This document shows, in pieces, positions 1 through 8,212 of a DNA stretch of 64,000 nt (positions within the stretch are counted from its first letter, which is position 1; every line of letters starts with the position of its first letter). A program made the translations under genes and the position numbers. Below the pieces are notes generated by a model. That model was not told where the DNA came from. It did not search any database and saw nothing but the letters and a program-made list of their open reading frames with translations. The DNA comes from Chitinophaga sp. S165 (lineage in GTDB: Bacteria; Bacteroidota; Bacteroidia; Chitinophagales; Chitinophagaceae), in assembly GCF_003182155.1 (NCBI RefSeq), contig NZ_QGTG01000001.1, positions 1,160,390 to 1,224,389 of the forward strand. The letters are read 5' to 3'.

Positions 1-1
1 A

Positions 2-640
2 ACCACCTACTTTAACGAAGATGTCAAAAACCAATTCAAAAGACGCAGTACGTACTTTTATGAAGACGAAAACTATATAGTAAAAAAAACTTGTCGCGGG
101 GAATGGGGCGGAAGCATTATTTTTAAGAATAAAAAAACGGAGCTTGAATATTTCTGCAGCGCTACCTGCCCGGTTGCTGTGAATAAGATAGATGGTAAAT
201 ACATCGTCTCTACAACACTCCCGCACATGGATGGAGATTGCGCCATTCTCCAGATCGACCACCCGGACTCCATGGCTGTATTTGTCTTGCCCAAGTCCGA
301 AAATGGGTTTATTCCTTTTGGCCAACCGGGTTCCAGTTCCTACATAGGCAGGAAAGTACTTCTAGATACAGGCCGGGTGCTGATACTCGCCAGTTTCCCA
401 TACGAAGGAAAGCTTTATCATATTACAACAGACGGGGAAAAAACCTATGTGTCTAAACTCGAAAATAAAAGCCTGGTAAATCTTGATCCAATTTCCAATG
501 AGCCTCTCTGGACATTTAACCAAGATAGTTTTGAGACCATAGATGATCACTATATCACATTCTTCCGTGATAGGGATGGAATTAATGGCTATCTTGACAT
601 GACAGGTAATAAGATCAGCGTTATCAGGTTTTGGAGATAA
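2..640 (+). CDS. Hypothetical protein, 5' end cut by window edge
   Basis: The reading frame is open from base 2 of the window to the stop at 638-640, so only the last 212 codons are visible and the start lies upstream. An internal ATG is absent near the left edge; the first in-frame alternative start is GTG at 179, but the open and protein-like upstream codons argue that the gene begins outside the window. The visible part is rich in beta-strand-like segments and aromatic residues, with no membrane segment or catalytic motif that I recognise. It resembles the many unannotated beta-rich proteins of Chitinophagaceae only in general character. The function is unknown. The next gene follows after 89 bases on the same strand. 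Confidence 0.6.
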   Translation, partial: TTYFNEDVKNQFKRRSTYFYEDENYIVKKTCRGEWGGSIIFKNKKTELEYFCSATCPVAVNKIDGKYIVSTTLPHMDGDCAILQIDHPDSMAVFVLPKSENGFIPFGQPGSSSYIGRKVLLDTGRVLILASFPYEGKLYHITTDGEKTYVSKLENKSLVNLDPISNEPLWTFNQDSFETIDDHYITFFRDRDGINGYLDMTGNKISVIRFWR

Positions 641-729
641 ACCTTGTGAACCATTCGGTTCCCTTTTTGTTTAGTATATTTACTATAGCAGACATTTCCA
701 CCTGTAATCAAACTCCTAAAAAGAATCCC

Positions 730-1260
730 ATGAGACTACTTCGTCTTTTCACCACGTTATCTCTCTTTTTCAGCGCTATCAGTTTCGTATCGGCCCAGGA
801 TACCAATGAGGACATCGCAAAGGAATGGGAAAGAGCTAAAGCATATACCAAGGCCTATCTTGATGCAATGCCGGAGGACAAATACTCGCTGAAGCCAACA
901 CCTGAAATGCGTTCCTTCGCCGACCAGGCATTACACCTGGCAGATGCAAATTATGGTCTCATTGCTGCCGCCACTGGCGTGAAGGGGCCTTCAGAATTCG
1001 GAGAACTAGAGAAAAGTACCGACAAATCAAAAGCGGCAGTTACCGACAAAGTGCTGGACAGCTATGATTGGGTGATCACCAGTGTCAGGAAAATGACTCC
1101 GGAGCAGTTGAATGAACACATCAAGCTTTTTGACAAGTTCGAACTTTCCAGGAGAATGGCACTTGCAAAAGGATTTGAGCATCAGACGCACCACAGAGGT
1201 CAGACGACCGTATATCTCCGTCTTGCCGGTGTAAAACCACCGGAGGAAATGTTGTTCTAA
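730..1260 (+). CDS. Secreted DinB-like four-helix protein
   Basis: This 176-residue protein begins with a Sec signal peptide (MRLLRLFTT..., hydrophobic to about residue 22, ending S-A-Q). I chose the ATG at 730 because the frame extends upstream to 631 with a non-signal-like leader, while the start at 730 gives a clean N-terminus. The body is helical and ends with the H-QTHHRGQ motif and the LRLAGVKPPE tail typical of DinB/YfiT-fold proteins. In that family three histidines bind a divalent metal; HxxHH-type residues near positions 155-160 are visible. Members include thiol-dependent S-transferases, but the substrate cannot be told from sequence. An exported form is common in Bacteroidota. It appears to stand alone, with 93 bases to the next gene. 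Confidence 0.8.
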   Translation: MRLLRLFTTLSLFFSAISFVSAQDTNEDIAKEWERAKAYTKAYLDAMPEDKYSLKPTPEMRSFADQALHLADANYGLIAAATGVKGPSEFGELEKSTDKSKAAVTDKVLDSYDWVITSVRKMTPEQLNEHIKLFDKFELSRRMALAKGFEHQTHHRGQTTVYLRLAGVKPPEEMLF

Positions 1261-1353
1261 GGAACTGCTCTTTCGTCCCATTTAAAGACGGTTATATCAC
1301 ATATTCAGTGGGGAGTCGGGGAATCTGCCGACCTTGTCGCATAAAAAAATGCC

Positions 1354-2562
1354 ATGAGAAAACTGATCCTCCTCTCCCTGCTGTTTCCCCTTCTATCGAT
1401 AGCCCAGACACCAACAACGCTGGTCTCTTTCGGACAACCCGACAGCCTCTACTCTGCTATTCTGAAAGAGAAGAGGCACCTCTGGATATACAGTCCCAGT
1501 GGTGATACCACCTACTTTGAAAAACCCGCCTATCCTGTTCTATATGTCCTGGACGGTGACGCTCATTTTGCCTACCTGCAGACAATGATGCAGCAGTTGA
1601 GCCTTAATGGCAATACAGCGCTGCCGCAGATGATCATAGTGGGTATTGCGAATACGAATCGTACACGTGACCTCACTCCTACCAGCGACCCTAAAATTCC
1701 TGATTCAGGCGGAGGAGAACAGTTTACCTCGTTCCTGGAAAAAGAACTGCTTCCTTATATCGACAGTAAGTATCCTACCGCTCCCTACAGGGTCTATTCC
1801 GGGCACTCTCTCGGCGGGCTAATGGTAATGAACACGCTGATACATCATCCGGGGCTGTTTAATGCTTATATCGCCTCAGATCCAAGTATATTCTGGAACA
1901 ACAGCATGATACTATCCTCTGTTGACAGTTTGCTGGAACATCAGGACTTTAAGAACAAGAAACTCTATCTTGCCGTTGCCCATACGATGAACCAATATCT
2001 GGATACCGTACAAGTTAAAAATGATAAGGCAATGGGATCTATACATACCAGTGCCATCTTACAACTGGCGGATAAGCTGAAAAAACATCCGGGCAATCAT
2101 CTCAATTGGAGTTACAAATATTTCCCGGACGACTATCATAACTCCCTTCCGCTTATTGCCCAGTATGAAGGCTTGCGGTCGACATTCCGTCAATATTGGT
2201 TTCCGACCTACCTCTATCCGGATAACTCACCGAATGCCGACTCTCTGAGAACGTTGATCATATCGCATTATAAAACACTCAGTAAAGAAATGGGATATCC
2301 TGTTCGTCCTTATGAATGGGAGTTTAATAACCTGGGGTATCATCATCTTTCCATAAAGAATTATGCTAAGTCGCGGATGTTCTTCGAACTCAATATTGAA
2401 TACTTCCCTAAGAGTTATAACACCTACGATAGTATGGGCGATTATTATAAGGAAACAGGCGATTCAGCAAAAGCGGTCAGCTACTGGAAGCAATCGCTTG
2501 CCATCAGGTTTGTGGCGGGTATACAGGAGAAAATAGATCATGTGGCATTATCTACAAGATAA
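1354..2562 (+). CDS. Secreted alpha/beta-hydrolase esterase (IroE/Fes-like) with TPR-like tail
   Basis: A signal peptide (hydrophobic core LILLSLLFPLLS followed by IAQ) is followed by an esterase D/enterochelin-esterase-like alpha/beta-hydrolase domain over about residues 20-290. The nucleophile elbow GHSLGG is visible near residue 151, and a DDYHNSLP segment near residue 260 is the likely catalytic histidine region. The C-terminal 100 residues contain TPR-like helices (YAKSRMFF..., YDSMGDYYKETGD), a combination common in Bacteroidota secreted esterases. Substrates of such proteins are often siderophores or acylated sugars, but no siderophore genes are nearby, so the substrate is open. A hairpin terminator follows 18 bases after the stop. 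Confidence 0.85.
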   Translation: MRKLILLSLLFPLLSIAQTPTTLVSFGQPDSLYSAILKEKRHLWIYSPSGDTTYFEKPAYPVLYVLDGDAHFAYLQTMMQQLSLNGNTALPQMIIVGIANTNRTRDLTPTSDPKIPDSGGGEQFTSFLEKELLPYIDSKYPTAPYRVYSGHSLGGLMVMNTLIHHPGLFNAYIASDPSIFWNNSMILSSVDSLLEHQDFKNKKLYLAVAHTMNQYLDTVQVKNDKAMGSIHTSAILQLADKLKKHPGNHLNWSYKYFPDDYHNSLPLIAQYEGLRSTFRQYWFPTYLYPDNSPNADSLRTLIISHYKTLSKEMGYPVRPYEWEFNNLGYHHLSIKNYAKSRMFFELNIEYFPKSYNTYDSMGDYYKETGDSAKAVSYWKQSLAIRFVAGIQEKIDHVALSTR

Positions 2563-2580
2563 CTATCCGGTATAAAGTAA

Positions 2581-2608
2581 TAAGCCAGCAAGATCAATTG
2601 CTGGCTTA
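2581..2608. terminator. Bidirectional hairpin between convergent genes
   Basis: An 11-bp perfect stem, TAAGCCAGCAA (2581-2591) with TTGCTGGCTTA (2598-2608), encloses a 6-base loop. It lies between the esterase gene on the plus strand and the DUF1508 gene on the minus strand. A T/A-rich flank is present on the minus-strand side. It probably terminates both genes. Confidence 0.75.
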
Positions 2609-2644
2609 ACAACTTGCCCTTTCCTAATGGGAGAAATTCAGGAA

Positions 2645-3022
2645 CTACCTCGTTAGGTATTGAAGAAAACCGGTAACCCGCAAATCTCCATCATCAAGGA
2701 TCGCATCTGGTGCATATCTTTTCACAGCAGCGATCGCATTATCTCTCTCGGCCTCACTTTCGTACATCTGGCTAGTTGCCAGCGTTACGCAACCAGATAT
2801 CAGTATAAAATATGGCTTACCATCAGATGATGTTAATTTCACAAACTGGTCATCAACCACGGCATCTGATCTGAATGAGTTACTCGCCCTTGAAGCAGCA
2901 ATTTTTGTTGCATAGCTTTCACTAACAATAACAGTCTGACCATTATCATCTACTAGCTTGAAGCGATATTCCTTGTTCTGGCTGGGTATAATTACAAGTT
3001 TTCCCATGTTATTATTTGTCAA
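2645..3022 (-). CDS. DUF1508 (YegP-like) domain protein
   Basis: The 125-residue protein contains YegP-type features: a strand-rich start (YRFKLVDDNGQTVIVSESY), a polar helix with serines (AASRASNSF), then YFILIS and a second alternating half. DUF1508 modules are small alpha/beta folds found singly or in pairs; their biochemical role is unknown. The start could be the ATG at 3022 or the ATG at 3007 (MGKLVII), since the first five codons (MTNNN) are not conserved-looking. It sits on the minus strand 50 bases downstream of the PIN gene's stop region in reverse order, so the two may be co-transcribed with the PIN gene first. Confidence 0.75.
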   Translation of the reverse strand: MTNNNMGKLVIIPSQNKEYRFKLVDDNGQTVIVSESYATKIAASRASNSFRSDAVVDDQFVKLTSSDGKPYFILISGCVTLATSQMYESEAERDNAIAAVKRYAPDAILDDGDLRVTGFLQYLTR

Positions 3023-3072
3023 TTAATGTGAAATAATATTCTTAATTATATCGAAAATAAGAGGTAACAAAA

Positions 3073-3843
3073 TCAAAGGATCGTTTCTTCAACTTTAGCG
3101 GAACGTTTCCAAAACTCACTATAATTGGACTCTTCCATAGACCTCATTAGCAATTTCTCAGCCGTCTCGACTACATCACCGGGCCGAATACCTACAATTT
3201 TCAAAGCATTAGTTATTCTGTCAGTCACTCCTTTAAGCGAATGCCCTGTAAGTTTCTTAAATTCCTTCGCAAGGAAACTAAAGTTATCATAGAAGGCGTT
3301 ATCCCTGCCTACAATGATAGTATCCTCATCTATATGCCTTAATACAATCTCCCAATTTATCTCGTCACCGATTGAATATTTATCAATAGTAGTGGGAGGA
3401 TTTCCTATTAACTTCCTGCTATGTGCATTCTTAATGATCTCATCATCTGTGTACCAAACTTTATTACCGGCAATTGCTTTATTTACCAACTGCTTAAAAA
3501 ATACTGCAATCTTATCTTCAGATGGATCATCCAACATTGCTGTAATTAATTTGATGACCTTATCTTTCTTGTTATTGTATAACTTCCGAGCCTTCTCTAA
3601 TTCTCTAAAGTCCTCCATGTCACTTAACAATGAGCTAGTAAAGCCTCCAAGCCTGGACTCCTGTTCGAAATTTTTCAGTACGTTCCGAAGCACTTTTTCT
3701 CTACTCCTTTCAAATTCCTGAATGATCTGATCCGTTAAAATGATGACACCGTCCAGAGCAATCAATTCAGACAGCAGTATTATCCCTTCCTTATTAGACC
3801 TGTAAAAATCAAGATAAATATTGGTATCAATCAGTATTTTCAT
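3073..3843 (-). CDS. PIN-domain nuclease-like protein (DUF4935/PIN_12 type)
   Basis: I place the start at the ATG at 3843, which gives MKILIDTNIYLDFYRS, the classical first strand of a PIN domain with the acidic residue D6. The 44 codons upstream in frame lack domain character. Further conserved-type acidic positions appear at about E43 (QEFERS), in the GDEINWEIVL segment and in IIVGRDNAF, matching the DUF4935 subgroup in which the order is D, E, D, D. PIN domains are Mg-dependent ribonucleases. The 256-residue length, with a long insert and helical tail, is larger than a VapC toxin, and no antitoxin gene lies beside it. A defence or RNA-processing role is possible but not shown. Confidence 0.75.
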   Translation of the reverse strand: MKILIDTNIYLDFYRSNKEGIILLSELIALDGVIILTDQIIQEFERSREKVLRNVLKNFEQESRLGGFTSSLLSDMEDFRELEKARKLYNNKKDKVIKLITAMLDDPSEDKIAVFFKQLVNKAIAGNKVWYTDDEIIKNAHSRKLIGNPPTTIDKYSIGDEINWEIVLRHIDEDTIIVGRDNAFYDNFSFLAKEFKKLTGHSLKGVTDRITNALKIVGIRPGDVVETAEKLLMRSMEESNYSEFWKRSAKVEETIL

Positions 3844-4464
3844 AGAGGAATTATAAAAGATGATGCAATAACCAATGCAATAAAGGTGCACCTCATAGAT
3901 ATGAGCAATCATTTCCTTAGAGTTAACAACTATTAGCATCAATTTAGGGTAAAGGTATAAATTCTCTCTGTTCAAAAATTCAGCTAAACCTATGCAAAAT
4001 CAAAATGAACAAAATGAATAAAACCTGTAACCTGTATATGATAATTTTAGTATCAGATGTTATTTCGAAACTTGCCTCTTCTCTGCCCTGCATTTAAAGC
4101 GAAATGTATTAATAAGCTTTATGAAGAATCGTGGAATTACTTTTGGAAGGAGCTTCATTAGTGGTGGCATATGTTTAAAATGTCATTGGGAAAATCATAA
4201 CAATAACTTATGCCCGCCATATGATAGGGAGAACCATACCGTATACACGGCGTATACATGCTGCATATGTGGACTTGATCCGGTGTTGGTGTTCTGGTGT
4301 GTTGTTAGTATGAAATATAAAGAGAGGATGTATTAAGGTGGATTGCGGCAATGGCAGAACTGCTTCAGGGCTGTGCTGAAGCTACGAAAGAGATGTTATG
4401 TTCAAAGATATCGGTTGGGTTATACAAATTTACTTATCAAAACAAACATTGTGGCAAAGGTTGT
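3844..4464. other. Intergenic region of about 620 bases with a promoter-like element
   Basis: There is no convincing gene here. The stretch holds a TAATTTTAGTATCAG element at 4042-4056 that recurs exactly in front of the Tc toxin operon (43835-43849). A 71-codon open frame at 4121-4336 begins 65 bases downstream. It has several cysteines, but its composition is not protein-like enough for me to call it. A 7-bp hairpin, GCTTCAG/CTGAAGC, occurs at 4362-4382 without a T-tract. Confidence 0.4.
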
Positions 4465-5220
4465 TTATTCCCGTTGAACAGTGTCCTGACAGGAATGTGA
4501 GAGCGTCAGGGTTAAAGGCATTTTCAGGCCTGATACTGATCGCCGGGCGTAAGTATGTTTGTTATATACTTTGGGCATCTGCGGCGTTGCTACGACGATA
4601 ATATCGGCTGCCAGGTATTGCCTGTTGGAGGAAGGGAGATCATGGTCCATGCCCCTTACCTGTAAGGTGATTACGAGCGTTCCCTCACCCGGTACATCCA
4701 GTGGGATGTTGGTACCGCGGAAAGGCATCCGGGAGTCAATCGTTATAACAGCGGTTTGTTTGCCGGAAGCCTGACCAGACTGGAAATCTATCCGCGAAGC
4801 AATGATCTTAACCTCCAGGGCAGTAACTCCTTTGTACTGCGAAAGGCTTTGCGTTGGAATATGTAATACCTCGTTTCGGAACAGCCTGGGAGCTATCGTG
4901 AAGAAGCGGTCTATCCCTGTGTGTTGATTGAACCGAAAGCCTTTAATTGTTGTGATGTTGCCGGCGGCTGTGACGAGGGCCTTGTTCAGACGATTGATAT
5001 GGCCGCTATCGCAGGCTATATCAAGATCATTGTAGAACGTATGACGGATAAGGGCTCCCAATCTGCTTGCCACGCCAAAGCGATATGCTGCGCTCCGTGT
5101 GGCAGGCGTTTGCCGCACTACCTCGGGAACACCTCGCAGGAAGTACTTACCGTTGCGTCTATACCCTATGATATTACCGAGTTTTCCGGTAAAAGGGAAA
5201 AGAGAATTTTGTCTTGCCAT
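4465..5220 (-). CDS. DUF6266-like protein of Bacteroidota
   Basis: The 251-residue product starts MARQNSLFPFTGKLGNIIGYRR. The G-K-x-G-x-x-x-G-Y-x-R pattern and the following basic, proline- and threonine-containing segment (VRQTPATRSAAYRFG) resemble the N-terminal signature of DUF6266 proteins. The rest is beta-rich and hydrophilic, without a signal peptide. No function is known for this group. The last 20 or so residues (after KVYNKHTYA) look poorly constrained. It lies 146 bases downstream of, and on the same strand as, an XRE regulator, so they may be one transcription unit. The family assignment is by signature only. Confidence 0.6.
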   Translation of the reverse strand: MARQNSLFPFTGKLGNIIGYRRNGKYFLRGVPEVVRQTPATRSAAYRFGVASRLGALIRHTFYNDLDIACDSGHINRLNKALVTAAGNITTIKGFRFNQHTGIDRFFTIAPRLFRNEVLHIPTQSLSQYKGVTALEVKIIASRIDFQSGQASGKQTAVITIDSRMPFRGTNIPLDVPGEGTLVITLQVRGMDHDLPSSNRQYLAADIIVVATPQMPKVYNKHTYARRSVSGLKMPLTLTLSHSCQDTVQRE

Positions 5221-5366
5221 CAGATTGTTTTGATAGGTATAAAATTAACATAATCCGATGGCACTAAGGCGATTATAAGCGTAGATATTATCCACAGTTA
5301 CGGGGAGGTGATGTGGAAAATCCAGGTACAGGAGACGATCATTTTTCAGAAGGAGGAGCCGGTCTG

Positions 5367-5648
5367 TTATTCAAATCCATCTGAAAAGAACTCCTTAGGG
5401 CTTATTCCAAGTCCGTCGATGATCTTCAACAGAGTCCTCATCCGAATATCATCAAAGGCCCCTGCTTCATATTTGGACATCCCGGCCCTTGAGATCTCAA
5501 TATCATAAGCAAATAACTCATAGGAATTAAATCCGTTCTGCTTGCGCAAAGTTTTAATTCTTTTACTCAGTTTCTCCATGAAATCATCATGGTCAAAATG
5601 CCCCAAAGTTGCCTTCTTTCGTTCTTCTTTCTTAGGATTCTTAGCCAT
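5367..5648 (-). CDS. XRE-family helix-turn-helix regulator
   Basis: A 93-residue protein with a lysine-rich N-terminus (about 25 residues) followed by a Cro/C1-type HTH: an N-terminal helix (LSKRIKTLRKQNGF), then YELFAYDIEISRAGMSKYEAG with the typical S-x-x-S/G-KYE recognition-helix signature, and a closing IIDGLGISPKEFF helix. Small regulators of this type bind palindromic operators as dimers and often repress themselves. Two palindromes lie immediately upstream at 5682-5698 and 5716-5734, between this gene and the divergent gene at 5856, which fits autoregulation. Confidence 0.85.
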   Translation of the reverse strand: MAKNPKKEERKKATLGHFDHDDFMEKLSKRIKTLRKQNGFNSYELFAYDIEISRAGMSKYEAGAFDDIRMRTLLKIIDGLGISPKEFFSDGFE

Positions 5649-5681
5649 AGCGCAATTAACTTAATACCCATATTATAAATA

Positions 5682-5698
5682 ACCCTATTTAATAGGGT
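5682..5698. promoter_or_regulatory. Palindromic candidate operator 1
   Basis: The sequence ACCCTATT-T-AATAGGGT is a perfect 8-bp inverted repeat around one base. It begins 34 bases upstream of the XRE start codon at 5648. Its size, symmetry and position fit an operator for the adjacent HTH protein. No binding is shown. Confidence 0.5.
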
Positions 5699-5715
5699 AT
5701 AAATAAATATGTATA

Positions 5716-5734
5716 TTATAATAGGCTATTATAA
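5716..5734. promoter_or_regulatory. Palindromic candidate operator 2
   Basis: The sequence TTATAATAG-G-CTATTATAA is a perfect 9-bp inverted repeat around one base, centred 35 bases from operator 1. It shares the AATAG/CTATT pentamers with operator 1, but in the opposite arm order. It lies in the divergent promoter region of the XRE gene and the gene at 5856. Confidence 0.5.
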
Positions 5735-5855
5735 CTATTATTCCTATATTTACCATACAATCTTGCATTGGGGGCTTAATAAAAGATATTGACCCTACCG
5801 CTTTGATCCCGGCTGGAATACCGGAGGATAGGCCGGAAGCGGGGCAATATACAGC

Positions 5856-6152
5856 ATGGACAAACAACTTAATTATACGATGGCTAGACAAGTAAATCCG
5901 GCGACGGGCGAGGATTCCAATCTGCTGCATGATCTGCACACATCAATCATTCACATGGCGACCTTTCTACGCAATAAGATCTGTGAAGAATTTAGCTGGG
6001 ATACCGCCACCTATAACCGTAAATGCAGGGATAAACCAAAACGGGGCAGATCGTATAGTGAGGCTGAAAAACTGATCATCATGACGGCTTATATGCAAAC
6101 ACTACAAATAGCATTTGAACAGGTAGAAAAACAAAAAAAGTTTCTACCGTAA
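5856..6152 (+). CDS. Small hypothetical protein divergent from XRE regulator
   Basis: A 98-residue, helical, basic protein with no signal peptide or membrane segment. A central segment, KPKRGRSYSEAEKL, resembles a short basic linker before a helix, and the C-terminus is coiled-coil-like (AFEQVEKQKKF). The ATG at 5880 (MARQVN) is an alternative start. I do not recognise a family. The divergent arrangement with an XRE gene and shared palindromes suggests that the regulator controls it. Confidence 0.5.
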   Translation: MDKQLNYTMARQVNPATGEDSNLLHDLHTSIIHMATFLRNKICEEFSWDTATYNRKCRDKPKRGRSYSEAEKLIIMTAYMQTLQIAFEQVEKQKKFLP

Positions 6153-6321
6153 TAAATGCATTGATTGCTATGTTTTAGGATGATTTGATCATCGCCGCTG
6201 CCTGCATGGATTTGCAGCTCTTATAGCTAACATCCGGAAAATGTATAAGTAATCGTAGATAGGTATAATTCTATCTTTTTGTGCCCTTCTACCTTTGTGT
6301 TGTATTAAACACATAAACAAA

Positions 6322-7149
6322 ATGGCAAAGACAATATTTATTACCGGCGCATCTTCAGGATTAGGCAAGGCAACAGCAAAATTATTCCAAAGCAAGGGCT
6401 GGCACGTTATAGCAACTATGCGCGCACCAGGGAATGAAAAAGAACTGACACAATTAAACAACGTTACACTTCTGCCGCTTGATGTGACGCAACCGGCGGC
6501 AATACAGGCATGTATCGCCAAAGCCATTGCTTTAAGAGACATTGATGTTGTGTTCAATAATGCAGGACATGGATTATCGGGTCCTTTGGAGACTTATTCT
6601 GACGAGCAGATCGCTGGGTTGCTGAATACAAATCTGCTAGGCGTGATCAGTGTTACAAAAGCCTTCATTCCTTACTTCAGAGAGAAAGGCGCAGGGTTGT
6701 TTATTAATACGTCATCAATGGGTGGTGTGACCACTTTTCCTTTTAATTCGATCTACCATGCTGCTAAATGGGGATTGGAAGGCTTTGCAGAAAGCATGCA
6801 TTTTGAATTGTCTAAATTTGGGATCGGCATTAAGAACATCCTGCCGGGTGGTATAAGAACGGACTATGTGGGAAGATCTATGGCTATTGGCACCAACAAT
6901 ACCGCTCCTTATCAGCGCATCCTGGACAAAGCCAATAAGATCTACAGTAGCCTTATGGTGCCGGAAAATCTTAATCCACCCGAGCTTATTGCCGAAGTAG
7001 TCTATGAGGCCGCTACAGATGGAAAAGATCAATTGAGGTATGTTGCAGGAGCCGATGGCAAACAATTGTATGAGAGCCGTCAGACAATGGGTGCAGACGC
7101 CTTCCGGGCACATTTTGACCAGTTGTTCTTTGGTGATAACAACCACTAA
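6322..7149 (+). CDS. Short-chain dehydrogenase/reductase
   Basis: A classical SDR of 275 residues. The Rossmann motif TGASSGLG is at residues 8-15, NNAG at 79-82, the catalytic serine in NTSSMGG near 131, and YHAAK with the Tyr/Lys pair at about 145 and 149. I start at the ATG at 6322, since the nine upstream codons (MCCIKHINK) precede the normal beginning of the fold. The missing acidic residue at the end of strand 2 (ATMRAPGN) suggests NADP preference. The AraC-type regulator gene follows after 43 bases, a pairing that often reports regulation of the SDR by that regulator. The substrate is unknown. Confidence 0.9.
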   Translation: MAKTIFITGASSGLGKATAKLFQSKGWHVIATMRAPGNEKELTQLNNVTLLPLDVTQPAAIQACIAKAIALRDIDVVFNNAGHGLSGPLETYSDEQIAGLLNTNLLGVISVTKAFIPYFREKGAGLFINTSSMGGVTTFPFNSIYHAAKWGLEGFAESMHFELSKFGIGIKNILPGGIRTDYVGRSMAIGTNNTAPYQRILDKANKIYSSLMVPENLNPPELIAEVVYEAATDGKDQLRYVAGADGKQLYESRQTMGADAFRAHFDQLFFGDNNH

Positions 7150-7180
7150 AAGAACTGTATCTCATTAACAAGACAAACAT

Positions 7181-7188
7181 TAGCTTTG
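7181..7188 (+). promoter_or_regulatory. TAnnTTTG -7 box directly before the AraC-type gene
   Basis: TAGCTTTG fits the Bacteroidota -7 consensus TAnnTTTG exactly. It ends 4 bases before the GTG start codon at 7193, so a transcript from it would have almost no leader. No TTG -33 box is seen at the expected distance. Confidence 0.4.
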
Positions 7189-7192
7189 TAAC

Positions 7193-8101
7193 GTGGAAAA
7201 GAAAGAAAAGATCATCCCCATCAAGACTATCAGTGCATTGCACAGGTACTATCAATGCGGAAGCCCGAAACATCCGCTGGTCAGTGTTATGGACCTGCAA
7301 ACCATTCCTCACGATCAATTTGAACCGGGTGTGTTTTATAAGATGTCTTTTTATGTAATTGCCTGCAAACGGTTTAAAGGAGAGATCACGTATGGACGGT
7401 CAAAGTATGATTTTGAAGAAGGATCAATGATGTTCACAGCGCCAGACCAGGTGGTCAGCTCCGGGCCTGCAGTTGAAATGGAAGAAGGATGGGCGTTGTT
7501 CTTTCATCCTGATCTGCTCAGTGGGACTGAACTTGAAAGAAAGATGTCATCGTATTCTTTTTTCCGTTACGAAGCTAATGAAGCTTTACATATCTCCGAA
7601 GAAGAGAATCTTATTCTGAAAGATTGTATTGAAAAAATTAAAAGAGAGTATTCACTCAATATAGACAAACATACGCAGGGGTTGATCGTAAGCAACATAG
7701 AACTGCTGTTGAACTACTGCAACCGTTTTTACGACAGGCAATTTATTACCAGGGCCAAAGCGAACAATGATATAGTCAGCAGATTTGAAAGGCTGCTAGC
7801 CGATTATTTTTCTCAGGGATCGTTGATAGAGTCAGGATTACCAGATGTTAAGTATTTTTCTTCCCGATTACACCTTTCTCCGAACTACTTATCTGATCTG
7901 TTAAGTAAGCACACAGGAAAGACTACGCAGGAACATATTCATCTGCAATTGGTAGAGAAAGCGAAATCGTTACTGTGGGAAACCAGCAAGTCCATTAGTG
8001 AAATTGCTTATGATCTGGGCTTTGAGCATCCCTCCCACTTTACAAAGATCTTCAAAACAAAGACGGGGAAATCGCCCAAAGAATATAGAAGTTTGAGTTA
8101 G
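7193..8101 (+). CDS. AraC-family transcriptional regulator
   Basis: The 302-residue product has an N-terminal cupin-like sensing half (…HPLVSVMDL…, FEEGSMMFTAPDQVV) and a C-terminal AraC double HTH from about residue 205. The first HTH is LHLSPNYLSDLLSKHTGKT and the second is SISEIAYDLGFEHPSHFTKIFK, ending with the KSPKEYR signature. The start is a GTG: an in-frame TAG at 7181 rules out any upstream start, and the next ATG would remove conserved N-terminal residues. It probably regulates the SDR gene just upstream, which is inference from adjacency. Confidence 0.9.
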   Translation: MEKKEKIIPIKTISALHRYYQCGSPKHPLVSVMDLQTIPHDQFEPGVFYKMSFYVIACKRFKGEITYGRSKYDFEEGSMMFTAPDQVVSSGPAVEMEEGWALFFHPDLLSGTELERKMSSYSFFRYEANEALHISEEENLILKDCIEKIKREYSLNIDKHTQGLIVSNIELLLNYCNRFYDRQFITRAKANNDIVSRFERLLADYFSQGSLIESGLPDVKYFSSRLHLSPNYLSDLLSKHTGKTTQEHIHLQLVEKAKSLLWETSKSISEIAYDLGFEHPSHFTKIFKTKTGKSPKEYRSLS

Positions 8102-8212
8102 GAAGGAAGTATGACGAAATCAGTCGACAAAACTATTTCAGTACAGTCAATAAAATTATTATTACAGCCCGGTTTTCTGTAACTTTCGCCATCTACTATC
8201 CGTTTTAAGTTT

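Noticed and set aside
4121..4336. 71-codon plus-strand open frame with several cysteines
   Set aside because: The composition is not convincing and there is no family signature. The promoter-like element upstream is the only support, so it was left uncalled.
5288..5296. TTATCCACA, identical to the DnaA box consensus
   Set aside because: A single 9-mer is expected about once in this length by chance, no cluster of boxes or replication genes lies near, and the site is in front of an ordinary gene.
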